A DNA stretch of 64,000 nucleotides from Liopterus haemorrhoidalis (GCA_963971575.1 OZ020611.1:20434092-20498091); one strand, 5' to 3'; counted from the stretch's first letter, positions 32,247 through 42,706 are shown. The notes: generated by a model from the sequence alone, not told the origin. Made by a program: numbers and translations.

Positions 32247-32403
32247 TTTTTTTTTTTTTGTGTGAGTCCAGCGGAATTGTTTTTACAGTAACTGTCATTG
32301 CTCTCCACGGTCCTGGCTGAGACATATTTGTAAGATAATGTTGTGTTGACGAGAGTTACTCTAAGCTGAGTCGACCACTAGGTTGAGTGCATAGTATCTG
32401 AAA
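32247..32403 (-). repeat. SINE-like direct repeat, copy 2
   Basis: Matches 30828-30996 in order: T run, CTCTCCACGGTCCTGG, ATATTTGTAAGATAATG, GTTGTGTTGACGAGAGTTAC, CTAGGTTGAGTGCATAGTAT, then an A run. Confidence 0.55.
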
Positions 32404-32588
32404 AAAAAAAAATAACTCGGTTTTAATTAAATTCTACAGGCGTAATAATAACAAATTTCCATAAAAATATGCATCCTCTTGCCCAGTAGCTCGAAATTAT
32501 TTCCTGGAATTTTAATTAAAAATATACACGTTGTTTATCTACAGCAAAAAATATATGATGCAATATTACATTTGATTATACTAAATAT
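32404..32588. other. Unassigned AT-rich sequence
   Basis: No feature recognised. Confidence 0.4.
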
Positions 32589-33470
32589 CTTCTTCTTCTT
32601 CTTTTTCTTCTTCTTCTTCGGCACCGACTTTCGGGTTGATTTTTGGCCTCACTCACATTAGTTCTTTATCGCCATTAGGCCTTCCATGTGTCCTGTATAA
32701 CAATTCTTGTCATATCTTCGATTTGCTGATCTCTCCATATCTTGCGAGCTCTTTCCAATCGTCGACGGGTGTTCTGTTGTCCCTCCCATATGCTCCTTAC
32801 CATTCTGTCCTCCCTTATTCTCATCACCTCTCCTGTCTACTGTAATTGTCTATTTCTTAGTTCTTGTGTGATACTCGACTTTGTGTATAGTTCTCAGATA
32901 TCCTTGTTCTTACGTATTCTCCATTCAGCATTCATTTGAATGGGACCCAAAGTTTCGACGTAGCCTGTCGCTCTGGCGTGGTGGTCAGCTCATTTGACTG
33001 CTAACCATGGGGGTTCGGGTTCGAATCCCGGTGATGGCATGGATGTTTGTATTTGTTATAAAATTACTGAAGTATCCAAAATAAAAATAAATGATATGCT
33101 GGTTAATGGCCATCAGACCAAAAATTAAATTAAAAAAAAGATTCGACGTAAGATTTTATTTTCGTAAACTATGATGTGTTGTCAATCTCGCTTAATACAT
33201 AAGTATGGGACGTACTGTAGTTTGGTATAACCTGATCTTGATGTTTCTAGACAGGAGTTTCTTTTTGAAGACAGAACCATTTGCTATATTATTTCTTCGT
33301 AATTTCCTGCGGTATCAGATTCACCTGAATTATCACGGTACCCAGATATTTGACAGTATAAACACTCTCAAAAGTGTAGTCATTAATTTTTACCTTACCT
33401 GACTGTCCTCGTGTGACTTTCATTAGAAAGTGTTCTTTAAAAGGACTTGTTTCAAACGATTCAAGAAATA
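32589..33470 (-). pseudogene. LINE reverse-transcriptase/C-terminal fragment split by a SINE
   Basis: Minus strand, upstream part: KTSPFKEHFLMKVTRGQSGK, INDYTFESVYTVKYLGTVII and NLIPQEITKK. This matches the polymerase segment F-x-x-V-x-x-x-KYLG-x-x-I-x-x-x-N-x-x-x-EI. Downstream of the SINE, in changing frames: a GEVMRIREDRMVRSIWEGQQ block, RRRLERARKIWRDQQIEDM and a VIQDTWKA end. This corresponds to the GHV-x-RM-x-ED-R-x-x-x-x-x-W…GR-x-x-x-W-x-DQ region near the LINE C-terminus. The 3' boundary coincides with a TTC/GAA tract at 32589-32622. Many frameshifts. The SINE at 32963-33141 interrupts it. Confidence 0.65.
32963..33141 (+). mobile_element. tRNA-derived SINE, copy 1, with 9-bp target duplication
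   Basis: The head reads GCTCTGGCGTGGTGGTCAGC (A box) and GGTTCGGGTTCGAATCCCGG (B box), spaced as in a tRNA. The body then contains ATGGATGTTTGTATTTG, AAGTATCCAAAATAAAAATA and GGTTAATGGCCATCAGACC, and it ends AAATTAAATTAAAAAAAA. Flanked by TTCGACGTA on both sides (32954-32962 and 33142-33150). A copy on the other strand lies at 44032-44216. The tRNA fold is the SINE head, not a functional tRNA gene. Confidence 0.9.
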
Positions 33471-33589
33471 AAAAAATTAAAAAAATGGAAACTGATACCA
33501 AAACATGCCTGTAAATTGTGTTTTCAGTACTGCATTTAGAAATCGACCATGCCAGAACAGTGACAAATTCCAAAATAAGAACTGGTTCA

Positions 33590-33910
33590 AGATTTACCCG
33601 GTTTCGAAAACCCAAACCTAGAACCGGGTATATGGAACCAGGTATTCGGAACTGGGTATTCGGAATCGGGTTTCCGGATCCAGGTATTTGAAATCGGGTA
33701 TTCGGACCGATTTACTCAAAACCCTGAACCGGATACCCGTCAAATCGGAATGATTAGCAAAAAAGAAAGACGGATTACTCGAAAATTACGTACTAGGTTT
33801 TAGCTGAAGCCGAAAACGGGTATCCTAAACCAATTCCAGAAGATATCCAGAACCAGGTTATTCATGAAAAACGTGCCCGAATTTTCCCGAAAACCGGAAT
33901 CGGATATCCC
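33590..33910. repeat. Cryptically simple GGTATTCGGAACCGGG tract
   Basis: Degenerate units such as GAACCGGGTATATGGAACC and GGTATTCGGAATCGGG, in both orientations. Similar to 60.7-61.2 kb and more loosely to 5.7-6.0 kb. Confidence 0.6.
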
Positions 33911-33989
33911 AAAAATTTATTTTGGTTCTCAGCACTAGTGTCCAGAAGAGACGCAAGCAACGGTGTGAAGACAAAAAAATAGGACGTAA

Positions 33990-34905
33990 ATGATCCAAAC
34001 TCGAAGATAAAACAGACTGTGCAGTGTTAGCTAACGAAGTCATTTTTGAATTCCACCTCCCAAATATAGCTAGCGTGTTTACTGCAGAAGCGTACAGTAT
34101 CTTACAAGCCAGTGAACTTATAAATGGAAGAAATCAGACCACAAGCAATTATATTATCCAAACCGATTCTCTGTATCCAGCACAATTCAATGTATCCAGC
34201 AGACGTACAACTGAAACCACGTGGTCCAACAAATTCAAAGTTACTTCCACTCAGCATTAGATAAAGGTAACCAAATCACTCTGTTATGGATCCCCTCACA
34301 TGTGGGAATTATGAGTAATGAAAAAGTAGACCACGCAGCAAAAAAACGCAACTTCAAGCAACGTTATCGATACAACAATTATGCCATATGACTGTAAAAG
34401 CTCTGTAAAAAAGAAAACCAGCGAGAATTTCAACTCCTTCTGGAATACCTTAAATAATAATAAGTAAAGAAGAAAAAAAAAATCCACCAGCCACTGGTAT
34501 ACTCCTGATGACAGAAAAGAACAAGTTATAATGACTAGATTGCGAATAGGCCACATTCTCATTACCCACAAACACCTCATGCAGATAAAGGAACAGAGAA
34601 ATATGCCAAACATGTAACAGCCCAATAACTGTAAAACATATTCTCATTGAATGTGTGAAGTACACGAGAGAAAGACCCCAAAACAGCATCCCAAACTCCT
34701 TGGAAAGGGGCCCTATCTAACAATATGGAAGCTACAACCAAAATTTTAAAATATCTAGAAGACACTAACCTATCAAATAAAATATAGGCAAAAATGAAAG
34801 GAACGTTCATTGTAAAATCTTTACTGTGTAATGTACTTCTGTAATATATAATTTTATGTAACGCAAAATCCTTGCCTACACTTAAGGATAATAAACCTAA
34901 AATTC
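33990..34905 (+). pseudogene. LINE RNase H domain and C-terminus, plus strand
   Basis: Plus-strand translation: EVIFEFHLPNIASVFTAEAY then SILQASELI (start of RNase H, with the E of the FTAE motif), a degenerate middle, then ITLLWIPSHVGIMSNEKVDH (the HVGI…NE…D motif). After frame changes come VIMTRLRIGHILITHKHLM and ITVKHILIECVKYTRERPQN. The order is the same as in the minus-strand LINE at 15900-16490 and the two are related. A 3' region follows, ending near 34905 with AGGATAATAAACCTAAAATT. Several frameshifts and stops. The foldback element at 34915 sits immediately after the LINE end. Confidence 0.75.
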
Positions 34906-34914
34906 AATTTAATA

Positions 34915-35479
34915 ATGGGTGTTTTTTTTAGAGGTATAGAACTTTAAATTGCAATCAAACAACGATGGATTATTCGATTGACATGAATTTTTTTTTATTC
35001 GAAAGATAATCTTGTGGCATTACATTTTAAATATGATTTCTGGCATATGACCGCCACGGCTGGCTCGGATGTAGTCCAATCTGGACGTCCAATTTTCGAT
35101 GACTTTTTCCAACATTTGTGGCCGTATATCGGCAATAACACGGCGAATATTGTCTTCCAAATGGTCAAGCGTTTGTGGCTTATCCGCATAGACCAATGAC
35201 TTTACATAGCCCCACAGAAAGTAGTCCAGCGGTGTTAAATCACAAGATCTTGGAGGCCAATTCACAGGTCCAAAACGTGAAATTAGGCGGTCACCAAACG
35301 TGTCTTTCAATAAATCGATTGTGGTACGAGCTGTGTGACATGTTGCGCCGTCTTGTTGGTATGATTTAATGTAATGCCACAAGATTATCTTTCGAATAAA
35401 AAAAAATTCATGTCAATCGAATAATCCATCGTTGTTTTATTGCAATTTAAAGTTCTATACCTCTAAAAAAAACACCCGT
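34915..35479 (-). mobile_element. Foldback Tc1/mariner derivative with about 113-bp inverted repeats
   Basis: The left repeat (34915-35026) and right repeat (35368-35479) are nearly identical inverted copies, beginning GGGTGTTTTTTTTAGAGG and both reaching TCTTGTGGCATTACAT. TA lies at 34913-34914 and at 35480-35481, consistent with a TA target, although two further terminal bases may belong to the element (TAAYGGGTG). Between the arms only the C-terminal third of a DD41D-type transposase remains. Strong hairpin potential. Confidence 0.8.
35020..35382 (-). pseudogene. DD41D-type transposase C-terminal fragment, 120 aa
   Basis: The frame reads IKSYQQDGATCHTARTTIDL, LKDTFGDRLISRFGPVNWPP, RSCDLTPLDYFLWGYVKSLV, then HLEDNIRRVIADIRPQMLEK and ends GGHMPEIIFKM. 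The second catalytic D is in QQDGATCH and the third in TPLD; 41 residues separate them, placing it in the DD41D group like the element at 61561-62870. C replaces the usual P in RSPD. The N-terminus, first catalytic D and helix-turn-helix region are deleted. The apparent ATG (35382) lies within the inverted repeat and is not the original start. No internal stops over 120 codons, so the deletion may be recent. Confidence 0.8.
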
Positions 35480-35489
35480 TATTTGTAAC

Positions 35490-35800
35490 TGTTACGGGGT
35501 GTTAATGACCATGTAGTTGATACACCCCAAAATAAATTTTAACTAAAAAAAAATAAAAAAATAAAAAAAAAATGATTTTTCAATATAAAATAATTTCTTA
35601 TTAATAAAGTTGTATGCGGCTAGTACGCGAATATTTTCATTAAACCTCGTATGCATAAATATTGTCGAAGTAATTAAATTTTTACCATAATTTTTTTTAC
35701 CAGTTTTAATTACTAAAATTTACGACGTGTATTGGTTGTTTTTCTTTCTAACTTTATTTGATAAATATTACATTCCCTGTGGTGATTAAAATGGGTTGTC
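35490..35800. other. Unassigned AT-rich sequence
   Basis: No feature recognised. Confidence 0.4.
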
Positions 35801-35804
35801 TAAA

Positions 35805-36200
35805 AATTATTAGGGTTGGAATTTCATACTTAATTTGTGCAAATTTTGCAAGGGTAGTAATTAAGAAATGAAAAATTGTCCGATTTTAATTTATTCTAAA
35901 AGTTATTAGAGAAATATTAGTTTAGGGTTTCTGTAGGCACCAGAATAGATTTGAAACGTATCTATAAAAAATTATAAGGGTGAGTTTTGATAGCCAATTT
36001 GACCATTTTGCAAGAACAATAATTAAGAAATGAAAAATCGACTGATCTTAATTTATGCAAGTTATTAGAGGAGGATTAAATTTAAGGTTTTATGTTGAAT
36101 CTAAATATATTATAGAGGATTTGATGTAAAATTATTAGAGGTGGAAAATTATGCCTAATTTGTGCAAATTTATATGAGAGGTATAATTATAAATGCTAAA
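35805..36200. repeat. Tandem repeat of about 150-160 bp, about 2.5 copies
   Basis: Each unit contains TTATTAGRGG, CTAATTTGTGCAAATTTTGC, AATTAAGAAATGAAAAATYG and TTTTAATTTATTC in order. A lone related unit is at 30430-30545. Confidence 0.7.
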
Positions 36201-36336
36201 ATCTATTGTTTGTTACTTTTTAGAAGAACATTTCTAAAATAACATCGTAACCTTTATACTCTGACTTTAATGTGTGTGTATGGTCGAAATTTTGGCCAAA
36301 TAGCTAGAAATTTAGCATGCATAAACCGGTGTCTAC

Positions 36337-36373
36337 TTTTTAGGGTTTTGTAGGAATGAGAAATAAACCCTTA
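36337..36373 (-). repeat. Family A terminal motif, reverse orientation
   Basis: TTTTTAGGGTTTTGTAGGAA followed by TAAACCCTTATA is the reverse complement of the 3' end of family A. The mariner element begins exactly at the following TA. Confidence 0.55.
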
Positions 36374-37618
36374 TACGAGGGCTACCTTTTAAGTTTTTAC
36401 AAAAACTAAGAAAGAAATTTTTTTTTGCAACTTTTTTTTTGCAACTTTTTTATTGATTTTCCAAATATTTGCCTTTAAGTTTTATACACTTTTGCAGCGT
36501 TCAAACCAATTCTCGAAACATTTTTTCCACTCTGAAGTTGGTATCTCAAAAACATGGTTTTCGAATACTCCAACAGTTCTTGAGGTGATGAAAATCGCTG
36601 TTCTCGTATTTTTTGTTTGACATTGGAGAACTGGTATGTTCTTAAGAGATCAGGTGAATACAGGCAATGAGATATTAATTCGATGTTTTTCTCCTTCAAA
36701 TAATCAATTGTTTGACGTGCTGTGTGGGAGCTTGCATTGTCATGATGAAGAATGATGCGACGTTTTTGGTTGTTTTTCCTGATTTTGTCAATGATTTCTG
36801 GCAAACAAATTGTTGTATACAATCGAGTATAACTGTTCTCTGACCCTCTAAAGGAATGGTTGCGACATGTCCAGTACAACCGGAGAAACAAGCGATCATT
36901 TTCTTGGAAGTGCTTCGTGAACGAACAACTTTTGTGGGTTTCGGTCCATCTTGGAAGACCTAAACAAATTGTTGTTTAGTTTCCGGTTCATGAATAAATC
37001 CAAGTTTCGTCACCTGTAACGATGTTGTATACGGATATTGCAGTGCCTACGTTGAATTTTTTTAGCATTCCCTTACACCAATTAATACGAGCCATTTTTT
37101 GAGCTTCGGTCAAATTATGCGGAATCCATCGGGAACAGATCGTTTTCACAGCTAAATGTTCATGCAAAATCGATGCAAAATGTATTGCAGTCTGCGATAT
37201 GCCAAAGGATGCCTCTATCTCACGGTAAGTCACATACCGATCTTCTTCAATTTGGTCGACCACGACATTCATCACTGACGGACGCACGACCACGACAAAA
37301 TCTGCAAACAAATTGTAAACAGTATTTTCTGATGGTGCTTCATTACCAAAAGTTGAACGAAGCGAATCTATGCATTGTTGTTGAGTTAGGCCTTTACTAA
37401 AATCGTAAAAAATCATCCAACGAAATCTTTCACGAGTAATATCCATTGTTTCATAAACTTGTTTTTTTAACGCTCACTGTCAACAAACTACTCTGGCCAT
37501 TTATAATCTGCCACTGATTTCACAGTAACAAATATCAAATTTTACGAATATAGTAATGACACATTTCAAAATTAGCATCTAGTGGTCGTTTGTAAAAACA
37601 TAAAATGTAACCTTCGTA
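36374..37618 (-). mobile_element. Mariner element with 30-bp inverted repeats and TA duplication
   Basis: Left end TACGAGGGCTACCTTTTAAG and right end, inward, TACGAAGGTTACATTTTATG. Over 30 bp the two differ at four positions and both finish GTTTTTACAAA. TA flanks both sides (36372-36373 and 37619-37620). Length 1,245 bp, close to that of a complete mariner, with a transposase pseudogene on the minus strand. Confidence 0.92.
36475..37446 (-). pseudogene. Mariner transposase, nearly full length, frameshifted
   Basis: The N-terminal frame opens at ATG 37446 and reads MDITRERFRWMIFYDFSKGL, TQQQCIDSLRSTFGNEAPSE, a hinge, DRYVTYREIEASFGISQTAI (second helix-turn-helix), CSRWIPHNLTEAQKMARINW and IVTGDETWIYS, with the first catalytic D. 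A stop follows. Other phases continue with a KMIACFSGCTGHVATIPLEG stretch, ICLPEIIDKIRKNNQKRRII, LHHDNASSHTARQTIDYLKE (second D) and LYSPDLLRTYQFSNVKQKIR. In the last block the third D is not visible because the expected AP-x-D became LRTY. About 320 residues of a DD34D mariner are recognisable, with at least two frameshifts and a stop. Confidence 0.9.
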
Positions 37619-37620
37619 TA

Positions 37621-38585
37621 ATCTTCTTTAATTAGCCGCCCGTGTGCAGTGCACCCTCTGAACACCAGCACGCGGCGTCCTTACTTACAAATCACTAGAA
37701 TGCGTTAATAAAAATAATTATTAATTTTAAGCCTAGTGTACCAATTACTTTTTACAATAGTTCCGCGTTCTCTTTTTCTTATTTTACATTTTTTACTGCA
37801 AACGAAAGTCGTCAATAATTGGATCTTCTCTCAAGCACGTTTTCGCTTAACAATTCCCTCATTAAAATATTCTTATCTCACTTATGTTCATCAACAACCT
37901 CAACCTTTGCCTCCAAATTAATTTTTAAACATTTTTTAATGACCAACTTAAAAAATAACTAACTCAATTTACACATTTTATAACTAAAAAAATAAATTCA
38001 CTTTCAAACCTACTAGGTATTGTATGAATATATAACAAAAAGGTTTGATTTATTAATATCTTTAGGGTCTACTAACATATTCGAACTTACCTTCTTATCT
38101 TCAGTCCCTTGAATATTTTTTTGTATTAATTTAGAATAAATTAACATTATATTGTTTATTCATTGTTAGTCAAGTTTGTTTTTAATCAACGCCTGGTCTA
38201 TTCAATTTGCATTTTGACTCGATTTTTACCCATAACGTCAAGTGCGGTTAGGTTTGATTTAGGTTATGTAGGAGGTTATAAAAAAGTATTGAAAGAATGG
38301 GTGGAGATATGATGAAAGAATTGTTAATGAAGTGAATATTATAATAAGATCGATCTAGTTAACATATTTCTTATCGTGAGAAGGAGTTAAGTTTTTTTTT
38401 TCATTCAAAAATTTGATTAGTTTGGGCGGAGCTCTTATTATTATTTTATTGAGCTACTGTGCTTATGTCAAAATTTAATTGATAAATTTATATCCATTTT
38501 TATTTTGTCATAAACTTTAAAGTAGTGTTGATTTCGCAGTTGTAACGCAGTACTAAGAGTAACTTTAATAATACATTCATTGCAC
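37621..38585. other. Unassigned sequence
   Basis: No gene recognised. GGTTAGGTTTGATTTAGG near 38247 is loosely telomere-like but not a repeat array. Confidence 0.4.
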
Positions 38586-38589
38586 TACA

Positions 38590-38856
38590 TTGCAGTGGCG
38601 CACCCAGGGAGGGGGGCCGGGTTCTCCCTAAGAAGGAAACAAATTAAAATAAAAACACACAAACACACTAGAAAATTTTAACGATAGAGATGAGGACCCC
38701 TTTTTTTAGGTCATCACTTGTATTTTAGAAGTGATGACTTTTTTTTAGGTCATCACTTTATATTTTTATAATTTAAATAATTTTGTCTTCGGGCCCCCCC
38801 ACCCCCTCACCATCCCCAAAAAAATTCCTGGGTTACCAGTGGCGCACCTCATTGCA
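38590..38856. repeat. hAT-MITE-like fragment with CAGTGGCGCACC at both sides
   Basis: CAGTGGCGCACCCAGGGAGG at 38593 and CAGTGGCGCACC at 38837 are in direct, not inverted, orientation. G- and C-rich runs and TTAGGTCATCACTT units lie between. It resembles hAT MITEs with this end, but the right end is rearranged. Confidence 0.35.
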
Positions 38857-39329
38857 ATGCACATCAGTGACGGCTGGTCTATAGATGTTGCAGAGCTGCA
38901 GAACTGCCAATAAATATAGTAAATATATATTTTTTTAATTTATTATTTATATTGCATAATATTTGAAAGATTTTTGAATTTACATGTATATCGACTACAT
39001 CTATTCTGGAAAACGCATTGTATCTGTAGCGCAACGAAAGACAACACGTAGCTTTACAGTGGGTTAGATAATTATTGTACTTTCTATTCTCTTCGTTTCT
39101 CTTTAATAATTTGCTGACGCAGTCTGTGCTCAGAAATATCCTCTTTTGTTACTATTCGGTTGTGGATCGGGTCCGTAAATCTTCCGAACGGAAGTTCCAA
39201 TGAATGGCTTTTGAGCTGCAAGGTCATGCAGATAAAATTGTCACGTGTCGTCAATAGTAGAACATTTGTTGTACTCAGCGCTGATATTTCGTTCTTAAAT
39301 TTTTATGATTATTTTACTGAATGAGTTTA

Positions 39330-39544
39330 AAGCTGCGTTCCCACCTCAGTAATTTAACACTCTGTGCGTTGTAGATAGTTTTTAAACGAGTGCAATTGGT
39401 ATGATCGGACAAGCTCGTACTATCTCGCTCAACAGTAGTATAGCAACGACAAAGCACGAGCATGTCCGATCATACCAAATGACCTCGTTTAAAAATTATC
39501 CATAGCGTACAACGTATAGATTTACAGAGGTGGGAATGCAGCTT
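39330..39544. mobile_element. 215-bp foldback MITE
   Basis: Inverted arms of about 95 bp start AAGCTGCGTTCCCACCTC (left) and AAGCTGCATTCCCACCTC (right, inward). They include TTTAAACGAG and TTGGTATGATCGGACA on both arms. TA flanks both sides (39328-39329, 39545-39546). It lies within the hAT element at 38865-40522, just before the transposase fragment. Confidence 0.85.
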
Positions 39545-39577
39545 TATGTGTAAAAATTTTACGTTTAGTAGATAAAA

Positions 39578-39955
39578 ATGGATGTAATTTTTAGTTTAAA
39601 TAAGGAACGTCTTCAAACAGAACTTTCTGTAATATATTCAAATAGTGACTATCAAATAGCAAAATATTCAATAGAATGCAGAAAAATATGTGGCGCTGTG
39701 CCTTTCCTAAAATTTATATTTTTAAATAATTTGGACGAATCGATGGCGGAGCCAAAGAAGTTGAGCATCTGTTTTTTTTCTACTCTAAAACGGATAAAAA
39801 CTTTTCTCAGAAACTCGATGTGTGAAGATCGTCTAACGGCCCTTACAGCGCTATCAATAGAAAAAAAATCATATCAACAATACCGAACTTTACCGATAAA
39901 GTTATAGATAAATTTGCTGCTAAGAAAGACCGGCGTATTGCATTAATATTCATGA
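39578..39955 (+). pseudogene. hAT transposase C-terminal fragment (ZMYM1/TTF-like)
   Basis: The open frame from ATG 39578 reads MDVIFSLNKERLQTELSVIY, NSDYQIAKYSIECRKICGAV, LDESMAEPKKLSICFFSTL and KRIKTFLRNSMCEDRLTALT, then ALSIEKKS. A frame change leads to TDKVIDKFAAKKDRRIALI. This is the C-terminal dimerisation region of the hAT subgroup related to ZMYM1-like proteins: F-S-x-L-KRIK-x-x-LR-x-x-M-x-x-x-RL-x-x-L-x-x-LSIE-x, then a DKVI-x-x-FA-x-KKDRR end. It lies in the expected orientation near the right end of the element. One frameshift near 39890; the catalytic part upstream is missing. Confidence 0.8.
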
Positions 39956-40001
39956 AATTGCATTAAGGTAACAACATAAGCTTATAATTTTTACTCTTAT
40001 T

Positions 40002-40453
40002 TAGGGTGACCATTCGTCCTGCATTTCGCGGGACAGTCCCGCATTTTGATTCGGTGTCCCGCCTTATGACATGTCCCGCATTTTTAATTGTAACTTACTT
40101 TTGTGCACTTGACTTTGACATGTCCCGCAAAATGTTCCGCATTTTTAATTTTAACTTTTGTGCACTTGCCTTGTATTTGGGGAGGTGATGACCTTTTTTT
40201 TGTGCTCTTTACTTATATTTGGGAGGTGAGGACCTTGTTTTTGCTCTTCACTTGGATTTGGGAGGTGAGGACCTTTTTTTGCCCCTTCACTTGGATATGG
40301 GGAGGTGAGGACCTTATTCTTTTGCTCTTCACTTGGATTTGGGAGGTGAGGATCTTTTTTTTTGCTCTTCAGTTAGATTTGAGGAGGTGAGGACATTTTA
40401 TTTTATTTTTTTGCTCCGTCCCGCATTGCCTTTTCAAGAAAATGGTCACCCTA
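40002..40453. mobile_element. 452-bp hAT MITE with perfect 8-bp duplication
   Basis: Ends TAGGGTGACCATTCG and, inward from the right, TAGGGTGACCATTTTC. Flanked by CTCTTATT on both sides (39994-40001 and 40454-40461). The interior includes GTCCCGCATTTT units and a minisatellite. Nested in the older hAT element. Confidence 0.93.
40170..40400. repeat. Minisatellite of about 38 bp inside a MITE
   Basis: Five to six units of the form CTTGGATTTGGGAGGTGAGG followed by ACCTTTTTTTGCTCTTCA. The reverse complement resembles the GAATCCAAGTGATGACAAAA arrays at 49-51 kb. The 95-codon frame over it is a repeat translation. Confidence 0.8.
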
Positions 40454-40529
40454 CTCTTATTATTATTATTTTTTTTTCTTCCTTGTAGAACATCCAAACA
40501 TTTTTGTTACGAGCCACCACTGATATACA

Positions 40530-41160
40530 TAAGGATTACAAAAACCAAGTCAAAGCAAATCATGGGCAATAGTAATGTGACATGATTACAATAAAATATA
40601 TAAGTCGAATTTGGTTGTGATTTCAAATCTTTTTTAAACAACTTAAATATTGGACTTATAAACTAATCAATAGACTACAACAATACAAGCAACAAATAGA
40701 CAGTTATATTATCATGCAATCCAGACTAGTCCAGGTATTTGATTAACTAAATCAGTCAGTTACGGTACTGAATTCCACTAACTCAGGATCTCCACTTGAG
40801 TTCAGTTACTTGTCTAACTCCACGCTGATGTTGAAAGCATGAAACTGACTTATTGACAACCTTAACTTGACTGTTCTTATAGACTCACTCAGCTTCACTG
40901 TCTGAATAGTACTTACCCTCAGGTGCAAGTTATCACGTCGTATACCTGTGGAAAAACTTATTTCCTTCTATAAAAGTCGAGAACATTGAGGTACCTCAAT
41001 GTTCAAGAATCACCGTCCGCTTCAAGGTTACGGTATTTTTTAGCGGGGCTGTATTCGTATTAGTAATATCTATGCTAGGAAGCTTTAATCATCACCTAGA
41101 TATTGCTAGGTGCTATAATAAGTCTTTTCTAGCAAGAAGTTTATCACTCAGTATTTAAAG
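40530..41160. other. Unassigned sequence with TATA-like motif and perfect palindrome
   Basis: TATAAAAG near 40970 is followed at 40983-41006 by a perfect 24-bp palindrome (GAACATTGAGGT and its complement). This layout could belong to an LTR or a promoter, but I found no second LTR, primer site or gene. Confidence 0.35.
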
Positions 41161-42704
41161 TTCACATTCATGGGTGCTCGCAGATTTTTTTTGAAGGGGG
41201 GGAGTCAAAATATGGAGGCATTTTTTGAAAATAATTAGTAATTAATTAAATAAACTTTCGTAAATACAGAACATGATTTAATCAGAAATTGAAAGCGTCT
41301 GCGATCATTGACAAATTGGCATTAAAGACTTTTTCTATAAAATATACTCTATTATTAGTAATTTTTATCCTGTGCACACTTAACGTACTCAGATCGGATA
41401 ATCGATCATCCGTCATAATTGTCCTTATAGTTGACCTAATAAGGTAGGTTATAGGTCCAAACCAGGCCCGATTTGACTACACACTTTGTTTATGTAGTTA
41501 GCTGTCATCAATTATCAGTATTTGGGCTCATTTGTGGCGTTTCTATGGGGAACTTGAGCGTGGAAAATGAGTATATCACCTAAACATGTATTATATATTG
41601 TATTACAGAAAATAAAAAGTAAAATTTCTATCTATGCGTAGTTTTTTATCTGTCAGCGGGCCCGTAATCGTTTTCCGGGCGGTGCGGCAGAAGTATTGTC
41701 TTCTTGGGTACGAAATTATTATATTGCCGGGGCCAGGGCCCTCTCTCGGTGCCCTTGTTTACCTTTTCCGAAGCCCTAGTTGCTCCAGTGTTGCGAGCTC
41801 CCTCAATGCAAACTTGAAACGAGAAAATGCACATGAACTAAAATATATTTAACATTTGATTATAAAATAGATATAATAAAAATAGTTATAATATAAAATA
41901 GACAAATATAAAAATAAATAAATTTGAGAATAAAAAAGTATAAGGATTTGAAATAAAATAGTTAAAAGTGGCGACACTGCTGGGGGGCAACTATCGGCAT
42001 GTTTTCAGCAAAAGTCAGTCTCAACAATCATAGAACAATGCAATTTAAGTGTTATCTAACTGTATTCACACCTTGATCACACACAAAAAATCATTCACAC
42101 CTTGCTAAATTAATAGCCCCTTTCTGTAATATGGTACATTCCGTATTTCTAGGTGTAAAGTACCGCAATTTGGTTGCCCAATATTCACCCCTAATTTGAG
42201 AAAATAACACCAAACTGGCCGTAAATTTAGTAATTAGTTTGCAATAACGTGAAGAGGGTGTAAATTTGCCAAATTACTAAAAGATTACAGGGTACAAGTG
42301 TTTGGGGCGTTTTGCCACGATCCATCAAAGAAACCAAGATATTAAGAAGTGTATTGGTAAAAATGGGTCGAATATTGGAAATTATAAATAGTTTAATGAA
42401 ATAATTTAGAATGTTTACAGAATAGATTGTTTGATAAAATTGGGTTCGGCATGCTTTTTGAAGCCTCTGGCTAAAGAGCTAGATTGCTAAAAGAAGATAT
42501 AGATATGAAAAAAAAAGAACAAAAGTGTGGAAAGGAGTAAGATATTTTGGAAAATTTAACACATTTATTTTTAATAATAGGGTCCCTTCATTATTTTGTA
42601 TTATTTTTTTTATATCCAAATTTAATGGCATTAATAGAAGATTAAAATAATAGGTCGATATTTATTCCAATAATAAATTATTTTTCAGTTTTTCGGCCTA
42701 CTGG
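41161..42704. other. Unassigned sequence with single transposon-end motifs
   Basis: GGGTGCTCGCAGATTTTTTT near 41172 followed by a G run looks like a hAT-MITE terminus without a partner. A GC-rich pocket at 41650-41790 has no recognisable frame. Nothing else supported. Confidence 0.4.
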
Positions 42705-42706
42705 TA

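Larger units (their letters stand above)
38865..40522 (+). mobile_element. hAT element with two nested MITEs
   Basis: Left end CAGTGACGGCTGGTC and right end, inward, CAGTGGTGGCTCGTAAC. Flanks ATGCACAT (38857-38864) and ATATACAT (40523-40530) agree at 6 of 8 positions, consistent with an old hAT duplication. The interior carries a hAT transposase fragment on the plus strand and two independent MITEs at 39330-39544 and 40002-40453. Confidence 0.7.

Noticed and set aside
32963..33035. Possible tRNA gene
   Set aside because: A and B boxes are present, but the sequence continues into a SINE body with tail and target duplication, and a sister copy exists at 44 kb.
38593..38848. Complete hAT MITE with CAGTGGCGCACC ends
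   Set aside because: The two end motifs are in direct orientation and no 8-bp duplication fits, so only a rearranged fragment can be supported.
40006..40390. 60- and 95-codon frames at the left of the hAT MITE
   Set aside because: They translate the minisatellite and MITE end; the repeated peptide follows the 38-bp DNA unit.
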